Notes under the pieces: generated by a model
Seen by the model: the letters and a program-made list of their open reading frames with translations, nothing else
Database searches by the model: none
What the model was told of the DNA's origin: nothing
Source: CAZEAN01 sp964510225
GTDB lineage: Bacteria; Planctomycetota; Planctomycetia; Isosphaerales; Isosphaeraceae
Length of the DNA: 14,365 nucleotides
Assembly: GCA_964510225.1 (NCBI GenBank)
Contig: CAZEAN010000143.1
Span: 1 to 14,365, forward strand
Reading direction: 5' to 3'
Translations under genes and position numbers: made by a program
In this document: piece by piece, positions 1 to 5,973 of the stretch
Numbering within the stretch: the first letter of the stretch is position 1
Layout: each line of letters opens with the position of its first letter

Positions 1-108
1 TAGGATATGCGAACAAGCCGCGGCGGTCACGAAGAATCGGTTACAGTAGAACTAATACTCTCGCGACAATTTATCCCGCTGAATCGTGGACACCACACAA
101 TCCATGCT

Positions 109-112
109 GGAG
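109..112 (+). promoter_or_regulatory. Ribosome binding site deciding the start at 119
   Basis: GGAG lies 6 nt before ATG 119. The alternative GTG at 86 has no comparable purine run and would put 11 extra residues ahead of the signal peptide. Confidence 0.6.
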
Positions 113-118
113 ATTTCT

Positions 119-1591
119 ATGAGCCTTCATTTCAGAGTCGGTCTCGCAGTCGTATGTCTCTCGTCCGTTTCGGCACAAGCAGCAGAGAATCCCAAGCGAA
201 TTGGATTCGAAATACTCCAAGTCAAGTCCCGCAACGAAATTATCGCCTGGGTATCAAAGGACATCACTGCGGAGCAATTCGACGCTCTCCAATTGCCCGC
301 TGGCTGGTTCAAGAACCAGCCGCGCGAGGTCGATCCGAACCACAGTGAGTTCCTGAATTCACCTGGCAAGAACGAAGGCCGCTACACCCGGAAAGAGTAT
401 TTTGGCTATGAATGGTTACATGTTGCGACTGTGACCGAACCAAGTGCGAGGCTGGATCGTGAAGGACGCTTAACAGTTAGTAAGGTCAACAAAAACCACC
501 ACATTTCATTCAACGCAGGGAGAATACTGACACTACTTGTTTCCCCCGAGGCCGAAGCCTTCGTCCGGATCTCACGAGATCTCAATCGAACTCAAGACGT
601 ACCAACACTGCCACGAGACTGGAGTTTGATCGAGCACAGGATCGGCAAACCGCTCGAGCTCGCTTTGCCCGAGGAAACACTCGTGATCCGGGCAGACAAC
701 CAAGATTCCTTTCAGGGGCCCATCGAAATCTCCGTGAGTGACGAGCTCGCGAAATCGTCGGAGACGATGACTTCTGGCACAGCTGGTGGATCCTCACAAA
801 GGCAATCGACTGACTTCGAACAGCATTTTCAATCCCCTTTCAAACAAGGTGCCCATTGCCTGTTCATTGGTCACAGCTTCTTCGTACCTGTAGCTCGATC
901 TTTTGCCTCGATTGCAGCCGAACATCCCTTTCCAAATCATCAAGTAGAGGCAGTGTTCGTAGGAGGGACTAACGGCACACCAGGGGCACTTTGGAGCAAT
1001 CCACGTCGACGTCAGCAGATTGTCGACAAACTAGAAAGCGGCGAGGTCGAATTACTTGGAATGCCCGTGATCTCTCCACGTGACGGGACTCTCGAAGACT
1101 ACAAGAACTGGATCGAAACAGCCCTGCGCTACAATCCGGACACCCAGTTCTTGATTGGCAACCATTGGCTCCCCGGTGGGCCCCGAACCGATGCCTTGCG
1201 CTATGCAAAATCGATCGATTTGAGCGCGAACAAACAGTACAAAATCGTGACCGAATTACGGGAGCTTTACCCTCAGAATCCAATTTTTTACATTGACTAC
1301 GGGAAATCGGCGGCCTTGATGAAGTCCCGCTTCGAGGCGGGCGACTTGATTGGGATCGAAGAAATGGTTGGGCGCGGCTCCAACGCACTTTTCCGTGATC
1401 GGTTCATGGGCCATGCTGGTCCCATGATGCTAGAGATATCCGCTCTAACCTGGTTAAGTCTGCTTTATGGGGCCGAGATCGAAACAGTGATGCCAACGAC
1501 CTACGATCGAGCTACTGTGACTGCTATCACCAGCAAGGTGATCGATTATAACCAGCAGTACAACCCCCCGGAGGCAGTTACTGGTAAGTGA
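119..1591 (+). CDS. Secreted SGNH/GDSL-hydrolase-like protein
   Basis: A 490-residue protein with an N-terminal signal peptide (MSLHFRVGLAVVCLSS, likely cleaved near SAQA-A). I chose ATG 119 over the in-frame GTG at 86 because GGAG sits 6 nt upstream of it and the signal peptide then begins at the start. Residues 25-240 match no family I recognise. The C-terminal half (about 245-480) looks like an SGNH-type hydrolase: a strand leading to GHSFF with a candidate nucleophile Ser253, then VGGTNGTPGALW, GNHWLPGG, and a late RDRFMGHAGP segment with Asp427 and His432 as possible acid and base. Spacing of the last pair (D-x4-H) differs from the usual DxxH, so activity as an esterase or acetylhydrolase is inferred, not shown. 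It precedes the EF-hand gene cluster on the same strand but lacks the EF-hand module. An inactive SGNH-fold protein is the alternative. Confidence 0.72.
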   Translation: MSLHFRVGLAVVCLSSVSAQAAENPKRIGFEILQVKSRNEIIAWVSKDITAEQFDALQLPAGWFKNQPREVDPNHSEFLNSPGKNEGRYTRKEYFGYEWLHVATVTEPSARLDREGRLTVSKVNKNHHISFNAGRILTLLVSPEAEAFVRISRDLNRTQDVPTLPRDWSLIEHRIGKPLELALPEETLVIRADNQDSFQGPIEISVSDELAKSSETMTSGTAGGSSQRQSTDFEQHFQSPFKQGAHCLFIGHSFFVPVARSFASIAAEHPFPNHQVEAVFVGGTNGTPGALWSNPRRRQQIVDKLESGEVELLGMPVISPRDGTLEDYKNWIETALRYNPDTQFLIGNHWLPGGPRTDALRYAKSIDLSANKQYKIVTELRELYPQNPIFYIDYGKSAALMKSRFEAGDLIGIEEMVGRGSNALFRDRFMGHAGPMMLEISALTWLSLLYGAEIETVMPTTYDRATVTAITSKVIDYNQQYNPPEAVTGK

Positions 1592-1618
1592 CGGTTTCCA
1601 GATGATGTGTCATGACTT

Positions 1619-1639
1619 GGGCAAACGAATGAGTTGCCC
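1619..1639 (+). other. Hairpin between the SGNH-like gene and the first EF-hand hydrolase
   Basis: GGGCAA (1619-1624) and TTGCCC (1634-1639) are perfect inverted arms around a 9-nt loop. No T-tract follows, so it is not a standard intrinsic terminator. It lies in the 103-nt gap before ATG 1695, inside the N-terminal extension that an earlier in-frame start at 1602 would add. This fits a leader or processing structure rather than coding sequence. Six-base dyads occur by chance, so the call is weak. Confidence 0.3.
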
Positions 1640-1694
1640 TCATTTATCCGTCTTTCACCAGGCGGCTTCTCTCAACACGAACGGACCTAGAACA

Positions 1695-2879
1695 ATGAGA
1701 AATCTTCTCGGATACTTGGCAATCGCCACACTACTTGAATTCTCGCTGACGAGTTCACTGTATGCCCAACAGTCAACCCCAGCGCCCGATCGAGCCCCAC
1801 TCTTGTTATCGATACTCGACAAAGACGAGGACAGGAAGATAAGCGAAGACGAGGCACAGGGTGGTCTCAAAGAGAACTTTGCATCCATTGACAGTAACGG
1901 TGACGGAGGAATCGATCTTGATGAGTTGACTCAAGTTCTGAGAGTAGTTGCTACGCAGAGGGAAGTAGTCAGCAACAGTGACACGGAAGCCCGCGCCGGG
2001 ACGGAAGCTGGCACGGCGGTATTCGATCGCGTTGACCACCACATGACAGAAAACAACGGGGTCGCAATTCACTACGTCACGCTCGGTGAGGGCCCCGTCG
2101 TCTTGTTTGTGCACGGGTTTCCAGATTTCTGGTATAGCTGGAGAGAGCAGATGGCGGCACTCTCTGGGGAGTACAAGACTGTAGCGATGGATACTCGAGC
2201 TAATAACAAAAGCGGTAAGCCCGAGGGTGTTGAGCACTACGCAATGCAGCACTTGTTGGCAGACGTACAAGCAGTCATCAACGACCTGGGAGTCGACTCG
2301 GTGACGCTGGTTGGCCACGATTGGGGTGGTGCAATCGCCTGGCAGTTTGCGATGCGATTCCCTGAGCGTGTCGACAAACTCATCATCTGCAACCTGACGC
2401 ATCCGAGAGGATACAGTACGGTTCGCCAGAATGCGACACCCGAACAAAAGGCAAACACGCAGTACATCACTGACTTTCAGACCCCAGGCTACGAAGACCG
2501 GCTCACCCCAGAGATCTTGACGAATATTTCTGCGGGTAACGTCTCCGAGGAAGTTCGCAAACGCTATCTCAACGCCTTCTCGCAGTCGTCGACAAAGGGC
2601 ATGCTGGACTACTACCGAGCCGCGTTTAGCGCCATCGATCGGCGAGCGGATGAAGGTATCCAGATGCCCAATCTCGCAATGCCTGTGTTGCAATTCCATG
2701 GCCTGAAGGATAAGGCGGTCGACAAAGATGGACTGCGGGATACCTGGAACTGGATCGACGCCGACTACACGCTCGTCACGGTTCCAGACAGTGACCATTG
2801 GGTCCATCGAGACGCCGCTGAGATCGTCAACGACACTATGCTCTGGTGGCTGAGAACTCGACCTTCGAACAAGCGTTGA
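1695..2879 (+). CDS. Secreted EF-hand + alpha/beta hydrolase (epoxide-hydrolase-like)
   Basis: A 394-residue protein in three parts. Residues 1-24 are a signal peptide ending LYA-QQ. Residues 36-89 carry two EF-hand loops with canonical ligand positions: D42/D44/D46/K48/S50/E53 and D66/N68/D70/G72/D74/E77. From about residue 112 there is an alpha/beta hydrolase with HGFPDFWYSWR (H140-P143, oxyanion region), VGHDWGG with nucleophile Asp209, a lid segment DYYRAAF (Tyr306/Tyr307), acid Asp339 in LKDKAVD, and His368 in SDHWVH. The Asp nucleophile with HGFP and a lid tyrosine pair is the pattern of soluble epoxide hydrolases, which open epoxides to diols. A dehalogenase or a general alpha/beta hydrolase is less likely. 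I chose ATG 1695 over 1602 because it puts the signal peptide first and gives the same leader length as the two related genes. Export with a calcium-binding prodomain is unusual for this enzyme type, which is normally cytoplasmic. The real substrate is unknown. Confidence 0.85.
   Translation: MRNLLGYLAIATLLEFSLTSSLYAQQSTPAPDRAPLLLSILDKDEDRKISEDEAQGGLKENFASIDSNGDGGIDLDELTQVLRVVATQREVVSNSDTEARAGTEAGTAVFDRVDHHMTENNGVAIHYVTLGEGPVVLFVHGFPDFWYSWREQMAALSGEYKTVAMDTRANNKSGKPEGVEHYAMQHLLADVQAVINDLGVDSVTLVGHDWGGAIAWQFAMRFPERVDKLIICNLTHPRGYSTVRQNATPEQKANTQYITDFQTPGYEDRLTPEILTNISAGNVSEEVRKRYLNAFSQSSTKGMLDYYRAAFSAIDRRADEGIQMPNLAMPVLQFHGLKDKAVDKDGLRDTWNWIDADYTLVTVPDSDHWVHRDAAEIVNDTMLWWLRTRPSNKR
1815..1867 (+). 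repeat. EF-hand-encoding DNA repeat, copy 1
   Basis: This 53-nt stretch encodes the first EF-hand loop and the following AQGG segment. It differs from 3138-3190 at only 2 positions by hand alignment, although the proteins are unrelated downstream of the module. The near identity points to recent duplication or gene conversion of the N-terminal module. Confidence 0.85.
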
Positions 2880-3014
2880 TATTTCGTACTACCGCTCTTC
2901 TCAGGCATACGCACACAGGGCAAGGTTCATGATTCCGTCTATGAGTGGAACGCACCTCGCCCAAATCTTGCACAACGGACACAGGGTTTTTCTCCAACCA
3001 CGATCGGATACAAG

Positions 3015-4112
3015 ATGATGAAAATAAAACCCACTCACTTATCGATCACTTCCATCCTGACACTCCTGTTGACTACTGGACTTCACGCCCAACAGCCGAC
3101 CCAATCTCGCGACCGAGCCGCACTCTTGCTTTCCATTCTCGACAAAGACGAAGACAGGAAGATAAGCGAATACGAGGCACAGGGTGGTCTGAAGCAGAAC
3201 TTTACGATCGCAGATCGTAACGGCGATCGCCAAATCGATCTGGATGAGTTGAAAAAGCTGCTCGAGATGGCTACCACACAACGGGCTGGAGTTGGAGCGG
3301 TGACTCCACCAGTCCCCATCGGACCCTCATTCGGAACACGAAACGACGAGCTGCTGTCGCGCATGCAGTCACTCCCTTCCGACCAGGATGGTGAGTTTCT
3401 GATGGTCAACTTAATCAAGTATCGGGAGAAAGCGAAGTACGCGGACCGACGAGAGACGGACCTGACGGGGGAAGAAGCCAATGCGCTCTATGCACCCGTC
3501 GAGTTCATCGCGGAGATTGGCGGTAATGTTGCTTACATGGGCCTTGTCAACCACCAGATGGGAAACATGTCGCCGAGCTGGGATCAAGTTGCCATCGTTC
3601 GTTACCCGTCTAGATCCAAGTTTCTCAAGATGGTGTCCAACCCGGAATTCCAGAGACGTGCAGTACACAAAGATGCGGGTGTCGAAGTCACGCAGGTGCT
3701 CCTGACCGAACGCCAAGCGTGGACGTTCTCCAATCCGAAGCGAGTGACTGACGAGGAGGATGCGTTCACACTAGCTCAACTCTTGAAGTATCGTGTCACG
3801 GCACAGTATGGAGTTGGCAGCGAAGTCGAAGAGCAGCGGACGGGCAAGGAAGCGATGGACGCGTTTGACAACGCCACCGAGGAGATCTTATGCGAAGTCG
3901 GTGCAACGCCCGTGCTGAAAACGAGGGTGAAAGGTGCCATCTTTGGCGATGGACGTACTTGGGACGAGTTTCGCTTGTTGCACTTTCCTAGCCAAGCTGC
4001 GTACACCGAAGCCGTACAAAATATGCAGGACGTGATAAAGCATCGCGACGCCGCCATCGAAGATGGCTACCTGATGAAGGCCAAGATGATTCGTCAGCAG
4101 ATCAAACCGTGA
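3015..4112 (+). CDS. Secreted EF-hand protein with two DUF1330-like domains
   Basis: A 365-residue protein. The signal peptide ends LHA-QQ (residue 25). Two EF-hand loops follow: D43/D45/D47/K49/S51/E54 and D67/N69/D71/Q73/D75/E78. The module ends in TTQR near residue 90. Two domains of DUF1330/dimeric alpha-beta-barrel type come next, at about 127-230 (FLMVNLIKYREKAKY start) and 250-360 (FTLAQLLKYRVTAQYG start). Shared points such as LTGEEANALY against RTGKEAMDAF show an internal duplication. Family members are small ferredoxin-like barrel proteins with mostly unknown function, and no catalytic residue can be assigned. The gene starts ATGATG. The second ATG (3018) would match exactly the 24-residue leader of the two neighbouring EF-hand proteins and is equally plausible. 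It lies between two alpha/beta hydrolase genes in the same direction, with gaps of about 120-135 nt. Its second domain is the source of, or sister to, the downstream remnant. Confidence 0.83.
   Translation: MMKIKPTHLSITSILTLLLTTGLHAQQPTQSRDRAALLLSILDKDEDRKISEYEAQGGLKQNFTIADRNGDRQIDLDELKKLLEMATTQRAGVGAVTPPVPIGPSFGTRNDELLSRMQSLPSDQDGEFLMVNLIKYREKAKYADRRETDLTGEEANALYAPVEFIAEIGGNVAYMGLVNHQMGNMSPSWDQVAIVRYPSRSKFLKMVSNPEFQRRAVHKDAGVEVTQVLLTERQAWTFSNPKRVTDEEDAFTLAQLLKYRVTAQYGVGSEVEEQRTGKEAMDAFDNATEEILCEVGATPVLKTRVKGAIFGDGRTWDEFRLLHFPSQAAYTEAVQNMQDVIKHRDAAIEDGYLMKAKMIRQQIKP
3138..3190 (+). repeat. EF-hand-encoding DNA repeat, copy 2
   Basis: Matches 1815-1867 at 51 of 53 positions. The two differences are GAG/GAA (silent) and GAC/TAC (Asp to Tyr at the eleventh position of the loop, not a calcium ligand). 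Confidence 0.85.
3834..4010 (+). repeat. Intact copy of the duplicated DUF1330 segment
   Basis: These 59 codons of the second DUF1330-like domain align without gaps to 5503-5679, with 153 of 177 bases identical by hand count. It is the functional counterpart of the decayed copy downstream. Confidence 0.85.
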
Positions 4113-4186
4113 GCTTAGTAGTTCGGTGGCAATGACTTCGATGAGCCACGCAATCGCTCGGACCGACCCTCGATTTGTATAGCTTC

Positions 4187-4212
4187 AGTGGCGGAGCCTG
4201 TACTCCGCCACT
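4187..4212 (+). promoter_or_regulatory. Strong leader hairpin before the dehalogenase-like gene
   Basis: A perfect 10-bp inverted repeat, AGTGGCGGAG (4187-4196) and CTCCGCCACT (4203-4212), with a 6-nt loop CCTGTA. It ends 23 nt before the chosen TTG start at 4236. No T-tract follows, so it is not a typical intrinsic terminator for the upstream gene. It could be an mRNA-stabilising element, an attenuator or an operator. It covers the in-frame GTG at 4188, which argues that this GTG is not the true start. Confidence 0.5.
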
Positions 4213-4235
4213 CCCACCACCATCGGACTCGAACG

Positions 4236-5432
4236 TTGAATACTCAATCTTCAGGCTTAACGCTCGCTACGTTGGCCGTATTCATAATGACCACTTCAGC
4301 CCTCGCGCAGCAACCAACTCCATCGCCTGAGCATGCACCCCACTTGCTTTCGTTACTTGACCAGGACGACGACAACCGGCTCAGTCAAAACGAAACGCTA
4401 GGTGGTCCAGAAAAAAACTTTGCACTTGCCAACAGCAACTCCGATGCAGGAATCAATTTGGATGAACTTACGGGGATGCACGAGGTGGCCACACAGCGTG
4501 CTTCCGTTGACCGTCGCACTAAGGTCGACACAGCTCAGGGCGTTCTCCCAGGTGTTCACAGGACACCGGAGGCGCGATTTGCAAACATCGAGGACTTCCC
4601 ATTCGAAACGAACTACATCGATATTCACGGTCTTCGGATGGGCTATGTTGACGAAGGCACGGCTGAGGCGGGCACGTTCTTGCTACTCCACGGCGAGCCC
4701 GTTTGGAGCTACATGTACCGAGGAGCGATTCCTGGCCTGGCAGCGGCTGGTTACCGCGTAATCGCGCCGGACAACATCGGCTTCGGACGCAGTGATAAGG
4801 TCATCGATCTGGAGTGGTACACTCTCGACAATCATGTCCAGACGCTGAAGCGTCTGGTGACGAAGCTGAACCTGCGTAACATCACGATCGTCGTCAACGA
4901 TTGGGGTGGTCCGAACGGGTTAGTAATGGCCACTGAGATGCCAGACCGATTCGATCGTCTGATCATCCTCAACACTTGGCTTCACTTTGATGGCTATACG
5001 TACACTAAGACGCTCCGCGAATGGAATAAGCGTTCACAGTCGATTGACTTTACGACGTTTTTCGCATTCCCATCGGCTATCCGTGCACCATTTGACAATC
5101 CGAATGCCGTCTCTGGTGCCTTGAGGTGGCCGTGGATGCTGCCGTTCGCTGAGCCTGAGGCAGGGAACGCTATCCGGCAAGAGGCGGCCTGGAACAACTT
5201 GACTTTGTGGGACAAACCAGCGCATGTCATTTTCGGCGACTCTGACCGAGTGTTTACCGCTGAGTGGGGTCGTCAATTCGCGCAGCACATTCCCGGCGCA
5301 ACCTTCACCTGCATCAAAGGTGAGGGTCATCGGCCCCTGTTGTTCACCGGACCCGCAGGGGGCCAATTCACTGGAAAACATCGCGGTGATGAGTTCACCG
5401 AGCTGGTTCTTCGATTGATCATGGAAGAATAA
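4236..5432 (+). CDS. Secreted EF-hand + haloalkane-dehalogenase-like hydrolase
   Basis: A 398-residue protein from TTG 4236. Residues 1-24 are a signal peptide ending ALA-QQ. EF-hand loops are at D42/D44/D46/R48/S50/E53 and N66/N68/D70/G72/N74/E77; the second is degenerate. ATQR closes the module at 85-88. The hydrolase domain resembles haloalkane dehalogenases of the DhlA type: HGEPVWSYMYR (H152), VVNDWGG with nucleophile Asp222 and a following halide-binding-type Trp223, a cap with RWPWMLPF, Asp337 in FGDSDRVF, and His365 in GEGHRPLLF. Such enzymes replace a carbon-bound halogen with hydroxyl. After His365 the usual HFxQE stretch is missing, and about a dozen extra residues precede GDEFTELVLRLI, so specificity may differ. 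I chose TTG 4236 over GTG 4188 because it gives exactly the leader length and EF-hand positions of the gene at 1695, has a related upstream sequence (CGGA 8 nt before), and leaves the 4187-4212 hairpin untranslated. A pipeline may call 4188 instead. Confidence 0.82.
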   Translation: MNTQSSGLTLATLAVFIMTTSALAQQPTPSPEHAPHLLSLLDQDDDNRLSQNETLGGPEKNFALANSNSDAGINLDELTGMHEVATQRASVDRRTKVDTAQGVLPGVHRTPEARFANIEDFPFETNYIDIHGLRMGYVDEGTAEAGTFLLLHGEPVWSYMYRGAIPGLAAAGYRVIAPDNIGFGRSDKVIDLEWYTLDNHVQTLKRLVTKLNLRNITIVVNDWGGPNGLVMATEMPDRFDRLIILNTWLHFDGYTYTKTLREWNKRSQSIDFTTFFAFPSAIRAPFDNPNAVSGALRWPWMLPFAEPEAGNAIRQEAAWNNLTLWDKPAHVIFGDSDRVFTAEWGRQFAQHIPGATFTCIKGEGHRPLLFTGPAGGQFTGKHRGDEFTELVLRLIMEE

Positions 5433-5470
5433 TATGCTTATAATATAAATTCACGTACGTTAGTTTGTAG

Positions 5471-5718
5471 CGGCACCCGCAGATGGCAGCGTCCTCGAAT
5501 AGCAGCTGACGGGCAAGGAAGCGATGGACGCGTTTGACAATGCCACCGAGGAGAAGCTACGCGCAGGCGGTGTAACGCCCGTGCTGAAAACGACGGTGGA
5601 AGGTCCCGTCTTCAGCGATCGACGTACTTGGAACGAGTTTCGCCTATTGCACTTTCGCAGCCAAGCTGCTTACAAGGAATCCGGAGAGCAAGGAATCATC
5701 TACAGTTTGCCATCGTGA
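5471..5718 (+). pseudogene. Decayed DUF1330-domain remnant
   Basis: This segment is a truncated copy of the second DUF1330-like domain of the gene at 3015. Positions 5503-5679 align without gaps to 3834-4010 (153 of 177 identical). Weaker similarity runs upstream to about 5471 with a 3-nt deletion. At 5500-5502 the parental GAG codon has become TAG, in frame. The 3' end diverges after KE and stops at TGA 5716-5718, about 35 codons before the parental end. There is no signal peptide, no EF-hand and no first DUF1330 domain. A 64-residue product from ATG 5524 is formally possible, but no ribosome binding site was noticed and it would be only part of a domain. It sits just downstream of a hydrolase, as the intact gene does, which suggests duplication of a hydrolase + DUF1330 pair. 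Confidence 0.8.
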
Positions 5719-5973
5719 AGGCTTCCCGAGAGTTGACCAATGGCACCAAGAGTGTAGAGGATCCAGCGCTGAGATTGAGTGACTCAGATAGCTAATGTGT
5801 CTCAATTTCTTAAACAAGTTTAAATGTGATATTTTAAATATTTTTTATAGCAATTGTTCAACCCAAGTACCAGGTCCAGCTTTGATACGAGTCGGTTTCT
5901 AACATTCTTGATTGGTCATTTTTAACATTTTCATATAATCACTGGCATGAATTCTGTTTTCCTGAGTGTTTAT
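5719..5973. other. AT-rich spacer between converging genes
   Basis: No gene, RNA or clear terminator is seen here. The stretch is much richer in A and T than its surroundings (5815-5940 especially). It contains a short perfect dyad TTAAAC-AA-GTTTAA and runs of T. It separates the plus-strand cluster from the minus-strand kinase gene, so both transcripts would end here. The dyads are too weak to call as terminators. Confidence 0.5.
5912..5939 (+). promoter_or_regulatory. Possible sigma70-like promoter facing the kinase 3' end
   Basis: TTGGTC, a 16-nt spacer and a perfect TATAAT (5934-5939) point rightward into the end of the minus-strand kinase gene, where they could start an antisense RNA. 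The -35 box matches only three bases of the consensus, and TATAAT is expected by chance in such AT-rich DNA, so this is weak. Confidence 0.2.

Noticed and set aside
1602..1694. Upstream in-frame start giving 31 extra residues to the first EF-hand hydrolase
   Set aside because: It would bury the signal peptide, contains the 1619-1639 dyad, and breaks the exact leader-length match with the related genes.
1806..2807. 333-codon open frame antisense to the epoxide-hydrolase-like gene
   Set aside because: It lies fully opposite a gene with complete catalytic motifs, has no recognisable domain, and similar short antisense frames recur wherever the EF-hand DNA is repeated. It is a by-product of codon bias.
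2945..3220. 91-codon plus-strand frame overlapping the start of the DUF1330 gene
   Set aside because: It runs out of frame through the signal peptide and EF-hand codons of the real gene and shows no motif.
5415..5444. TTGATC, 18-nt spacer and TATAAT as a promoter for the remnant
   Set aside because: It overlaps the 3' end of the dehalogenase-like gene in AT-rich DNA, and only a pseudogene lies downstream. A chance match is likely.
5440..5465. ACGTACGT palindrome after the dehalogenase-like gene as a terminator
   Set aside because: The self-complementary 8-mer has no loop and no T-tract, so it is not a credible intrinsic terminator.
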